Positions 39,084 through 49,534 of a DNA stretch of 64,000 nt are shown one piece after another. Under the pieces are notes generated by a model. That model had not been told where the DNA came from. It saw only the letters and a list, made by a program, of their open reading frames with translations, and did no database searches. Each line of letters opens with the position of its first letter. Within the stretch, counting starts at the first letter, position 1. The DNA comes from Amphirosellinia nigrospora. Lineage: Eukaryota > Ascomycota > Sordariomycetes > Xylariales > Xylariaceae. Where the stretch lies: positions 1 to 64,000 of the forward strand of contig SCHM01000009.1 in assembly GCA_004123355.1 (NCBI GenBank), read 5' to 3'. A program made the position numbers and the translations under genes.

Positions 39084-39369
39084 TGTTGGGTGGCTAGGGG
39101 TACGATATCGTACGTAACAATGGGTGAGATAAATACTGGTATATATCGATCTATCTTCTCTAACTATCGCATGAAGGTTAGGCCTTCGTGCGGAGAATTC
39201 TTTTGTGCGAAAAGAGTTCTGCCGAAGTACACCGCACGACCGAATCGGGCGGACATACTAGCCCGACTCTGTCGTGCGAACAGCCAATGCTGCAGTCAAT
39301 GATTAGCTATCGTACGTAGTTAACACCGATATGTTAACTCCGTACGTAGATAATACTGCAATTACAACA
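39084..39369 (+). mobile_element. 286-bp LTR-like island (fossil)
   Basis: From TGTTGGGTGGC to AATTACAACA, so its first and last five bases are inverted (TGTTG/CAACA). Flanks CTATT and CTATG differ by one base. It holds the palindromic GTACGATATCGTACG. The open frame across it has no recognisable product. Confidence 0.6.
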
Positions 39370-40410
39370 CTATGAGATATAATAGAAATTATTACTATAA
39401 CCTGTTATAAAAATTTATAACGTTTTTTAATGAATTTTTTATACGCGCTATAATAAAATTTTATTAAAATAAAATAAACGGCTAGTAATATATAAATTAT
39501 CGTAAATCGAAAAATAATTAATTATATAATATGTATTTAATTTAAATACGGAAGTATTTTTTCTTCAGCTATATAATATTAAAATATAGCTAATTAACTA
39601 TTATATAATTATAAAATATTAATTATTAGCGTTAATTAGGCTTTAAACTTTATATAATAAAAACCTAAGCTTTATGTACGTTTTAATTGCTAAATTAATT
39701 ATTAGCGAGTTTTTTACGAAATTCTTAACAAATATTAAACGTAGTTTATTTTTATGTTAAATATAATTACAGTTAAAAACATTTGAAATAGATATTTATA
39801 ACTTGAATAAAATAAAATTTCTAATAAATAAAATATTATCGGAAATAGTTATTACGTTATCTAAACCTTATAAAAGACTAAAAGCTATATAATAAAATAA
39901 TCGAAAATAAATAATTATTATTTACGCTATTTTATTATATAGCTATTTTATCCGGCTATATATTATTTTAGCTAGGTTAACTTATTTATTATTTAATATA
40001 AAACTAATTGTTTATTTATTTTCTAAAAAGTTGTAATAATAAAAAACAATTAAACTATAAACGAAAAAAATTTAAATCGGGTTGAATATTTCGATAAATA
40101 TATAATTTATCGTATAAAACGTTTTTATTGTTTTTTAATCTTATATAGGATTAAAGTTATTATTCGATTTTATTTAAATCATAGGCAAAAAATACAATAT
40201 TAATCTATTTTATATGCTTTGTTATTTATTATATAAACTCTAGCTTTTTGATATTAAATTTTTTAACTTTTTAAAATGAATATATAATAAAAAATCGATA
40301 AATTAGCTCGGGTATATATCATTTATATTAAAAAAGAATTTTTCTAGCGTTAGTTTTAATCGTATATAATATTTAATAATTAATATACATATTTAAGCAG
40401 GTTTTAAAAA

Positions 40411-40575
40411 TGTCAGGATATTGGGTTTGACTGGGCTGCAGTACCAGCCTATACATACTACTCCCGCCCATCTTCCAGTCTAGATTCTTCCCTCCTTCAA
40501 GCTTTAGTCTTGTATGACACCTACTATCAACAGTACTATTGTTATACCTGACCTAGATGCCAGTCCCTCGTGACA
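40411..40575 (+). mobile_element. 165-bp solo-LTR-like island with AAAAA duplication (fossil, looks whole)
   Basis: From TGTCAGGATATTGGG to CCCTCGTGACA, flanked by AAAAA on both sides (40406-40410, 40576-40580). Family unknown. Confidence 0.65.
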
Positions 40576-40728
40576 AAAAAAGCTAGTTTTGTTTATACGA
40601 TTTAAAAAATATTATTTTTTAACATGGGCCTAAAAATATAATAAAAACACTTTAGGGTTATTTAACGGGCTTTAGATTTAATAGCTAAAAACATTATATA
40701 ATATGAAAATACCGAATCGCAAGCTTAA

Positions 40729-40894
40729 TGGTAAAGGATACCTTGGGTAATGTGTGAAAGTCATGATTAATCTACATAGTGGAGTGATACCACACAATGG
40801 TCAATGGGCCATTGTGTGTTATATACCCCACCCATAGGGTGGGGCCACGCAGTGGGTCCCCATGAGTCATAGCGCCCCATGCCCCACTGTGTCA
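40729..40894 (-). mobile_element. Family B solo-LTR-like element, copy 2, with CTTAA duplication (fossil, looks whole)
   Basis: 166 bp, inverted relative to 37894-38059 and about 94% identical by eye. It is flanked by CTTAA on both sides (40724-40728, 40895-40899). Identical length and two independent perfect 5-bp duplications fix the boundaries of this family. Confidence 0.8.
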
Positions 40895-40979
40895 CTTAAT
40901 ATATTAAAAAAAAGTTATATAATATAAACATAGCTTTTTAATAAATATTTTAACTATAATTAATTTAATTATAATAGTA

Positions 40980-41191
40980 TGCTTTACTAAGGATAGTGTA
41001 GTATTGAGTCTGTATTGTGTGATGATGAAGGAAGCAGGTACTAGGTAAGGCTCCTGCCGGAGGCAGGAGACTTACCTAGTCCCTAGCTTCCTTATCTAAT
41101 CTACAGGACTAGACTCCACTTACCAGTGGAGTAGGCTCCACTCTGCAGTGGGGACCCCCTGCGGGGGTCACCCCCCTGTCAAAGTGTAGCA
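40980..41191 (-). mobile_element. Unmutated copy of the terminal repeat of the 9.7-kb LTR element (fossil, solo)
   Basis: Read on the minus strand it runs TGCTACACTTTGACAGG..CCTTAGTAAAGCA and is the GC-rich counterpart of 16501-16690 and 26000-26185. It preserves paired blocks (GTGGAGCCTACTCCACTGG, CTCCTGCCTCCGGCAGGAG) that are only faint in the mutated copies. The exact ends may be off by a few bases because TACT follows in all copies. Confidence 0.65.
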
Positions 41192-42015
41192 TAAAAACAT
41201 TAAATATATTAAAATATTAAATTATATTGTTATAAATTAAAATAGCTAAACTTCGATAAATAAATGAAAAACTAAGCTATATTATTATTAAAAAAATAAA
41301 CAGATTTAAATAAGATTAAAAAACTAAAAAAGCTATTATAAAATAAATAAATAATAAAATATAATTAAATAGTTATTATATAAAAAAAAACATTATAAAT
41401 ATATAATACTATAAATTTTATAACAAGCTTAGATATAATATATATTAAAACAAAGCAGAAATATTTAATAAAAATAATTTCTGTTGGTTTTAATTAACTT
41501 TTTATATTATTATTAAATTATTTTATTATTCGTACGAAAATATAAAAATATATATAAAATATTTATATAATATATTATATTTATATATATATAATTTCTA
41601 ATTTCAATACCGTAGGCTTTTTTTTAACGGCCTAAAATATACTATGTTTAAAAGCTAAAGCTTATATAATAAATAAAAAAATATTAAAACTATAAAAATA
41701 TTTTTTTTATAATAGTTTTTAAAATTCTTTTAATAATATCTTTTATAACTATGTACTATAATAAAATATTTAATTTATTCTAAACTAAAGTTATTATTAA
41801 TTTAGTTATTATTTAAAACTATAATATATTAATTAATAATACAAAGCTATTATAAGATTAAAAAATAAAATGAGTTTTTTTTTTAGAATAATAAAAAACA
41901 GCATTATTTAACCCCGAAAGTTAATCGCGCAAATAATTATAAACTAATTTAAATCGTTTTATTATATTTATGAGAAGAATATTATGGGTTGTAAAGTAAA
42001 CCTTGATTAAAGGAA

Positions 42016-42150
42016 GAGAATCTATTATTAGATCCACTGCGTGGATCTAATAATAGATTCTCTAACTGGCAGTGTGCCAGCTGTCTATCTAGATACAGGT
42101 GTTGCCAGTGGCTTCCCCCTGCGCGGAGCGCAGGGAAGCCACTGGCAACA
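42016..42150. repeat. Two perfect hairpins in an unmutated island
   Basis: Hairpin 1 (42016-42062) has 22-base perfect arms around a 3-base loop, centred on ATCCACTGCGTGGAT. Hairpin 2 (42100-42150) has 18-base perfect outer arms (TGTTGCCAGTGGCTTCCC) with a further paired CTGCGC/GCGCAG inside. The island spans about 42,003-42,175 within AT-rich DNA, with TTGAT/ATCAA near its edges. It may be a small foldback element. Confidence 0.7.
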
Positions 42151-42869
42151 CAGACCCCTTGGGGGCTCTATCAATTTATTTAAACTTATTTTGCTTTTTA
42201 ATATTTATTATAATTATATTAGTTATAATTACACTTATTATAAATTTTATTTTATTAGCATTATAAATATTTTCGGCCGTAATATTATTTATTAAAATAG
42301 TTTATTTTATACGTTTAAAATACATATTATATTCGATAAGATTTCCGTAAAAAATTTAGCTACAATCGATCGCCTATATTTCGAATATAATATACTTAAA
42401 GCAAAAACGGTTGGAAATCTAGATCAATAATAAATAAAATAATTGTTTATTTTTTAAGTTTAATAAGTTTTCCTTAAATTTTATTATTACGTTTAAACGT
42501 AATATATTGTTGAAAACTCATAAAAAAATATATAAAAGTTATATTTAAAAGCGCGAAAAATAGTTTATCGCTTAGCTTTTTTTATTACGTTTTTAATTAT
42601 TATAAATAAAGAAACTAAAATGTAAATAATAAAAAGTTAAAATATTTAAAAACTTTATTATATAATAATTATTATTATACATAATAAAATATATTAAAAC
42701 TATTTATTTATTTAATATATGACGTATTTTTATAATAAAAAATAATCTAATAGTTATTTAATATAATATCTGTTTATTATAAGTTTTTTATTTTTTAACA
42801 CAAATATAAAAAATATATTTTTATATAAATAAAATAAGCAAAATAAAATTTTTTATAATGTAAAACAAG

Positions 42870-43095
42870 TGATATGGTGAAGTATGGGTAGAATTTGTAT
42901 ATTGAAAAGAGATGGAGACGAAGTCTCCAGATCTATGTGAATTCTACAGGTCTAAATAATATTTGTGTGTGTGTGTGTGTGTGGCGAAGCCACACGCACA
43001 GACCAGGCACTAGCCACGTAGTGGCTGGTGCGCGCCCGCCAGGGCGAGTGTGTGCTGTGTGCGCGTACGCGCACACCCCTTGCCCGCGCGTATCA
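42870..43095 (-). mobile_element. Family A solo-LTR-like element, copy 3, with ACAAG duplication (fossil, looks whole)
   Basis: 226 bp, inverted relative to copies 1 and 2, flanked by ACAAG on both sides (42865-42869, 43096-43100). This perfect duplication sets the family A boundaries. It includes a 20-base GT repeat. Confidence 0.8.
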
Positions 43096-43445
43096 ACAAG
43101 CTAATTATATTATAGTTAAAAATAATAGTTTAATAATTATATTTTTAAACTAAATTAGATATTTTTTCCGACTTTTAATTTATATCTAATGTAAAAGCTA
43201 CTTTTATAAACTAACTTTAATATAAAAACTTTTACTTTTAATTTTTAAATATTCGGTAAAGATTTATCCGATATTTTTATAATACTATAAAAATTAATAT
43301 TATATATATATAGTTAACCTATATTAAATAACTTATAACTTTTTATAATTATAATTAAAGCAATATAAATTAAGTTTTAATGTACTAGGTTAAATAATTA
43401 ATTAAAAAACTAAATTTAAATTTTATAATAAGCCAAATATTTATA

Positions 43446-44120
43446 TGTGAAGTACTAGCGTACTTCTACAGGTAATTCTTGGTGGGTTCTACTCCTATAA
43501 CAGGTTAGCACCCGCACGGTCCCCCTTGGGCCCCTTATAAGGGGCCTTCGTGCTCGGATTCGCGCGAGGGAATTTTCCCTCCTCACCTACCTTTTCCACC
43601 TCCCACGAAGGGGGTGGTTTTTGCAGGTCGGAGGTTTTTTTGATCCCGCCCACCGGCCCAGTTTTGGGAAGTGGAGGTATATAGCTATTCTATTGAGGCA
43701 GCCATGCTACTTTTGGGCGAGTAAGCGTGCCGAGGTCGAATGGGCTGGACGAAGGAAGGGAGGATCGTTCTGGTGTGTTTTATTTGATTTTTTAGTCTGG
43801 GCAGCTATTCGAGCCCTAGTTAGATGGTCTGTGCTACGAATGCCCGCGCCGGCGAAGAAAGCGCACCTAACTAGACTCGACTAGAGGCTTATACCTTCCT
43901 AATATACGCGTTCAACCAACCTGTGTGCTAACCTGTGTAAGGGTGTAGAAACAGAGGGATTGAACCAGTGCGTATACAAGGGAGCGTACCAGAGTAGTTT
44001 CAGAGGATCTAATAGATTAAGTTGAACTATGAAATCTAGTCTGTAGTTTTGTGTTTATATACGTGTGCGAGCACACGAACATAGTTGGCCCGCTCAGGGC
44101 AAACCGAGCACACCAAGCTC
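43446..44120 (+). mobile_element. Family C LTR-like sequence, longer copy, at the right edge of the AT block (fossil)
   Basis: Starts TGTGAAGTACTAGCGTACTT as at 33,051 and from about 43,960 carries the ~160-bp segment shared with 33051-33366. About 480 bp between the two matches are absent from the other copy. Composition becomes normal here, so this element marks the edge of the AT-rich block. The open frame at 43621-43884 has no recognised product. Confidence 0.5.
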
Positions 44121-44861
44121 AAGATAAGAGTCTGCTGCGCTCATCAGGAGCGTTTGGGAGTAGTCCTTTTCTTCTTATACATAGGAGACATACAAAAGAA
44201 AACAGCAATAAAAGTTGCTTCAAGAGTTGGCCATCTTGCCATGTAGTGGTGAGGTGCTCGTATATCTTCAACCTGGTCGGCGTGCGCGTCATAAGTGGTG
44301 CGGTTGCCATTCGGAGGTGGGAGGTACATGTGTACCTTCCCGCGCATGTAAACAATCGTGGTGCGCGCAGTGTTCGGGGCAACGTGTATGTAGCTATAGG
44401 TAGCAATAGGGCGTGTAAGTGCTGTAGCGGTTCGTGGCCTGTGGCTATATCTCAATTCGTGTGCGCGAGGCCCTCCATCTCTTTTCCTTCTCTTTCTTAG
44501 GCCTCGTACAATTCTCGTATGTTGACAATTGAGATCACCCAGCGCCCCTCGCATTGCCTCAGGATCTCGACTAACTTCTGCTTCATTATAGTTGAAGTTT
44601 ATTCAATCATTGTCCCGCGTTAGTTCCACCTGCTCCTGCGCAGTTATGCGCGCATGCGAGACTGTGTGACAACAGCTGATCTGTGTATAGCAACATGCAA
44701 TCTTCCCGCCCCCGCCGGTATGCTTCGTCTTGTGCATTAGCAGTTGCTTCGATGATTTGACTGACTTAGCGTTTAGCCCGCGCCTGCCCGTCGCTCTCGC
44801 CGCCGCCGCCGCCGAACAGTAAGCTTGCCCGGTCCCTTGGCTCTTAAGCTGCAGAATTGAC
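44121..44861. other. Upstream region of the cysteine-rich gene
   Basis: Normal-GC DNA with several overlapping short frames that do not resemble proteins. It should contain the promoter of the gene starting at 44862. No clear TATA box or regulatory site is assigned. Confidence 0.45.
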
Positions 44862-45253
44862 ATGTTGACTAACAGACCTGCCCCCTTCCTCCTCCTCTCC
44901 TCTTCCTCGTATGTATAGCTGTGATTCGGAGAGGTGCGACTGTGGTGGCATTGTCTGACTGTTTACCATAGCTCTGACTCCACCCCCGCCGCCTCACGAG
45001 CGCCGTCGCCCGAGTTGTAAGTGCGCTTTTGGACCTGGTTGATGAGCTCTGGCTGATCGCTATGTTGTAGCGACCCTTTCATCTCCTCTTCGGAGGATGA
45101 TGAGGGGATCGGCTCGGGTCGACCAGACCGTTTCGACCCCCCCGCGCCCGCGCCCGCACCCCCTCGTCCTCCCCGGGCCTGGCCTCGCTGGCTCGCTCGC
45201 CTGGGCCGTCTATTAGCGGTCTAGGTGGCTTTGCCGGCGAGGTCGGCGATGAA

Positions 45254-45285
<32 letters not shown>

Positions 45286-46287
45286 AGAAAAAGAAGAAGG
45301 TGGTTCCTGGGTGCCCATCGTCTCCCGCCGCGCCCGCGCCAACTCCCTCGAGCTCCTGCGGCAGCGACGCCGCACCGACGCCTCTTTCCGGCTTCGCCGT
45401 GCTCACGCTCGTGCCGCCCCCGTCGGTCTGCGCCCCCCCATTGGCCTTCGGGCTGTCCCGTGCCTGGGTTGCGCTCGGTCGGCCCTCCGTGGCAAGTCGT
45501 GCGGGAAGTGCACCACCCTCGGTGGTCGCACTTCTCGTTGCGGCCGCTGCCGCGGAGGGAACCACAAGTGTGAGAAAGTGTAAGTTAACTAGAGCTTATG
45601 ACTCATGCTTAAGCAGCGCTAATCACAGTGTGTATAGCCTCTCGCACGTGGCCCCGTTCGCCGTCGCTCTGACCGACGCTCTTGCCGCCGCCGCCAAGAA
45701 GGAGAAGGAGGAGAAAGGGGAGATCGTCGATCTCTACGACGACGAGGCGCCCAAGAAGCGCACCCCCGTGAGTATATCCTCATTTCCTAAGCATACCAAG
45801 CTATCTGGTGTGCTCTTATTACTTACCCGAGCACACCAAACTCTGGCGTGCTCTGTTATCTCGTATACTATGTCTTGCAAACTCAATTATGCTAACATAG
45901 TGATAGGAGATCAATCGCGCCTCGGCCGCACTCCGGACCGCGTTGGGGCTTACCCCAGCGCGGTTCCGTGAGTGCGTGCTTGCCAACAACGCTCCCCCGG
46001 AGCAGTCCGCGTCCGCCCCCGCCCCCACCCGCGCCGCCGCCGTCATCACCATTGATGACGATGATGACGACGACGATGACAACGACGACGACAGCGACGA
46101 CATGCTGGCGCGCGTCCGGTGTCGCCTACGCGACGACCGGCGCCGCCGAGAAGCAGAAGAAGAAGAAGAGGACGAGGACTACGACATCCCTCGCCGCCTC
46201 CCCCGCGCTCGCCGCCGCCGCCTAACTTCTCCCCCCTCTCCTCATTCCCCGCGCCTGCTGGCGCAACGCCGAAGCGTTGTGTCATGA
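44862..46287 (+). CDS. Five-exon cysteine-rich, highly charged protein of unknown function, one apparent frameshift
   Basis: Exons 44862-44908, 44972-45016, 45071-45579, 45638-45767, 45907-46287; all four introns are GT..AG and three are 54-63 nt. The product opens MLTNRPAPFLLLSSSSSDST, a Ser/Pro-rich start, then DPFISSSEDDEGIGSG. A long Glu tract (GAA repeat, about 45,250-45,300) follows, then a Cys cluster PCLGCARSALRGKSCGKC, CGRCRGGNHKCEKV. Exon 4 gives VAPFAVALTDALAAAAKKEK and IVDLYDDEA. Exon 5 gives ASAALRTALGLTPARFRECV, an Asp tract and an Arg-rich tail ending at TGA 46287. The Cys pairs could bind metal. Between about 45,098 and 45,221, in very GC-rich homopolymers, the frame changes by one base; the remaining splice phases all agree. 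I recall similar Cys-cluster proteins scattered near transposons in ascomycetes but cannot name a family. Confidence 0.6.
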
Positions 46288-46479
46288 TGTAGTTGGTAGG
46301 TGGGGGTTGGTGTTCTCTTGCTGGGCTTGGCCCATTTGCTATAAATACGTTTTCGTTGGGGCCGTGTGCCCAGTCAAATAAAAGTCTTTTGTGGTTGTTT
46401 GGTGTTAATTCTATTTCTCCCGTAACATGTGACCCGTATCCTGTAGGTTGATGAGCGCTCGGAAATGCTCAAACTGAGC

Positions 46480-49257
46480 ACGTGAAAGGTTCTTGGTAAG
46501 CCCATCTGCTGGCATTTGATCCGTTGGCAGATACTACTTTGGACGTTTTCTTGCTGTGTTCCTGTCTCATCCACATGTTCTGTATATCCACACGTCTTAG
46601 TGCGGTGCTAATTCTGTCGTTTTCACCTACCACTAGTCTGATCGCCTGAGTATTGTCCGAGAAGATCTTCCATTCCTCGTTTAAGGCGAAGTCCAGATCT
46701 CTGAACAGCCTTTGGAGTGCTATGGTTTCTCTTCCTGTCATTCTAAGCGTATTAAGTTCAGCCTCAGTCGTCGATGTAGAAACGGTAGTTTGTTTTGTTG
46801 CTTTCCATGCAATCGCCCCACCGTATAATGACATGATATACCCGTGTGAAGATCTTCTTGTCTCAACATCCTCAGCAAATGAAGCATCTCCTGCGATTAC
46901 CAGAGCTTGCGCACGATCGTCCCATACTCCATACATGATTCCTAGGAATCGGGTATTGTATAAATATCGGATTACTTGATCTGCCGCTTTTAGATGCTCT
47001 TCGCTTGGGTTGGTGAGATACTTTGATAGTTGAGCAGCCGCATATGCTACATCTGGTCGTAGCATAATGGCTGTATATAGAATCGATCCAACTCGCTCTT
47101 GGTACGCTCTGATTTGTATCCTTGTTGCCACGCCTAAGTTCTTGGTAAGTTCTTTTGTTGGCAACGGGGTCACAGGCGTCCAGCTCTTGTCATTCAAGTT
47201 GTAGCGCTCTACCACTTTTTCAATGTATTGGTCGTGGACCAAGGTAATGGATCTAGCTCTTCGGTTGCGAATTACTCGTATTCCGAGGAACCATGCCACG
47301 TCGCCCTGCTCTTTAAGTTCGTATGCTCCCCTGATGTCTTTCATGATGTCTTTCATGATGTCTTCAACCTGTTTGGCGTGCTCTTTTCGATAAAGCACTA
47401 AGAAGTCATCTACATAGAGCACCAGGAGTACTGTTCTGTTCTTCGTATAAAACACGCATGGTTCCTCTGGTGAGGCATGCATGCCACTCATTGCTAGTTT
47501 TTTGCGAATTCTTTATACCAGAGCAGGGGAGAGTCTCGCAGTCCGTATAGTGCTTTGTTAAGTAAGCCTACCATGTTGTCTTGGGAGAATCCCTCTGGTA
47601 ACCGGACTGTTACTGGAGGTTCTCCTTCTCTTGTAGCATTTAGGAATGCCTTGACAACATCGAACTGTTTAATCTCCATATCGAAGCGCGCGGCTATTGC
47701 CATTATTAAACGAAACGTTTTAGCAGCAAGTGTTGCTGCATAAGTTGACTGGAGTGAGTCATCTTCTTGTAGATCTCCTCGGACTACCAGTCGTGCTTTG
47801 CAGGTTTCTAGGAATCCTTCTTCATCCCACTTGTATGTAAACACCCACTTCAAAGGCAGTGGTATGCTCGTGGCCTTGTTTTCTGGGATAAGCTCTAATG
47901 CTTTCTCTTCCCTTAGCCATTTATATTCTTCGTAGGCGTTTTGTTTGAATTGTTCTCCTAGTTGGTGCTTTGCAAGATCTTTCCAGCTCTTGGGAGGTGG
48001 TTTTGAGGAGATCGGTTCTGTGGAAGCGTTTCCCCTTAGGACTAGCGGTGATCCGCTCTGCCTTTTGTTGATTCACTGCGGCTGCAAAGACTGCATGCAG
48101 TGTCTTGTGTTCTCGGTCACCCTGGTGGATAGCTTCTTGTTGATCAGGCATAAAGGTTTCCAGGAAGGCTGACCAGCTCGGATCTGTAGGAGGAATTATC
48201 TCGTCCTCCGTATACACGATCGTTGCAAATGCGGCATCTTTGCCGCGTCCCCGTGAGCTCCCGGCCTCCTTGGGGTCTTCGCCCCTAATCCTCCGGCTTG
48301 AGCGGGAGGCCGGAGGATGGATCGTACGGACATACTTCCGTTTAGCCGGTTTGGGATCAATCTGCTCTGAGTGGTGTGCTCCTTGTACGTCCTCACCCGA
48401 CTCTGTGTTTCCGTCGCCGTGCGCTTCCGGGCGGTGAGTTTGAGGATCGTCACTTTCCCTTTCATCGTTGTTAGAGCTTGCCTCTACGCCGGCCTGTTGC
48501 CCTTCAGGTTCGGGCGTCTCTCGAGGAGTCATGAGTCCATGCGGCTGACCTCTGTGTGCTATGCTCTCATCTTTCTCTAGCACACCAGACGCTCCCACCC
48601 CCGACTCTTGCTCCTCTTGTTGGGCAACAGAGAGCTCATCAGGTGGGTCGGGAGCCTCCCCTTCATCATTTGGGGCGTCAGTATTTGACTCACGTACTGT
48701 TTCTCTCGCTTGCTCCCAACGACATTGTCCAGATCTTCTGGGAGGGGTTCGACAACCTTGATTTCATCAGCTTATTGATGGCTAATTTTAATCGCAAGCT
48801 TTTCGTGTTCCTTGTGATAAAACAGTTCTTCGTCGAATTCCACGTCTCGTGTGGCGATCACTCGCTCTAACTGAGGAATCCATACTCGGTATAGGTTGCT
48901 GGCTTTGTAGCCTACCAGATACCCTATATGAGCTCGCGCCTTGGTCTTGTAAGCTCGTCGATCTTTATCGGCGAGCCTGAGTTTTTCCACTGGGTACGCC
49001 CGGCACCCATACGCGTAAGTTCCACTCCAGTCTGGTCTTAAATCGTTCGTCAACGCTTGTATCCTCTCTGGCTCGTACCATCTAAAGTACTGTGTAAACC
49101 ACGCATGTAGCACCTCGCAAGGTGCGTGGAGATTGTGACCCTCCGATGGGCTCATATTATGTAGCCATGCCGCTGCCTGCGCGACTTCAATCCGGTCGAC
49201 TCGATCTGGGCTGGGAATACTGGTTAGGAAACATCGCGCTATGCGACAGTAATCCAT
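46480..49257 (-). mobile_element. Ty1/copia retrotransposon relic (fossil, truncated)
   Basis: Minus-strand segments in pol order: integrase C-terminal part (WLHNMSPSEGHN, YGCRAYPVEKLR, IGYLVGYK; 48772-49257), a low-complexity linker (47921-48598), then reverse transcriptase (VVKAFLNATREGEPPVTVRL, ALYGLRDSPLLWY, LVLYVDDFLVL) and RNase H (GDASFAEDVETRRSSHGY; 46469-47853). No gag and no LTR pair were found at either side, so the element is truncated at both ends and broken in a few places. Composition is normal, without RIP-type decay, which suggests a younger copy or single-copy status. It converges on the cysteine-rich gene. Confidence 0.85.
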
Positions 49258-49534
49258 AGTGTCTACCTCACCACCTCTGCTACCTATATCTGACCAAGTG
49301 CATAAGGTCCATTCAATACAATTCTTCGTGGAGTCAAATGAAACATGGCGATATGGGTGTATGCGATTGATATTGAAGTGACTTGATAAACTAAGCTCTC
49401 TCGATACGCAGAACCTTTCTATTTATATCGAGGCTTCGACTAGAATACATCGATGGCGAGACGAAGCTAAAAGACTGCACAAAGTAACAGTATATCGCAG
49501 GCGTTTTATAGCCTTCATAATAGGCATATTAACA
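49258..49534. other. Gap between the copia relic and the PDDEXK-type gene
   Basis: No gene is seen. It should contain the 3' end of the minus-strand gene at 49535. No LTR-like sequence matching the other side of the copia relic is visible. Confidence 0.4.

Larger units (their letters stand above)
38956..41575. mobile_element. Fot1/pogo-like TIR DNA transposon, RIP-mutated, copy 3, carrying four later insertions
   Basis: TA flanks at 38954-38955 and 41576-41577. The interior follows copy 1 in the same orientation, with landmarks such as ATAATAGCGCTATTAT near 39,044. Subtracting the insertions at 39084, 40411, 40729 and 40980 leaves close to 1.78 kb. No transposase frame survives. Confidence 0.6.

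Noticed and set aside
9640-43446. Inserted mitochondrial DNA as the cause of AT richness
   Set aside because: No mitochondrial gene, rRNA or tRNA is visible. The block resolves into nested nuclear repeats with C-to-T type differences between copies.
43621-43884. 87-residue open frame in the family C element
   Set aside because: No family match, no intron or conserved pattern, and it lies in repeat DNA.
45225-45971. Open frame of 248 residues starting with a long Lys tract
   Set aside because: It is a frame-shadow of the GAA repeat in exon 3 of the cysteine-rich gene and reads through its introns. The Glu-reading frame keeps the Cys cluster and agrees with splice phases.
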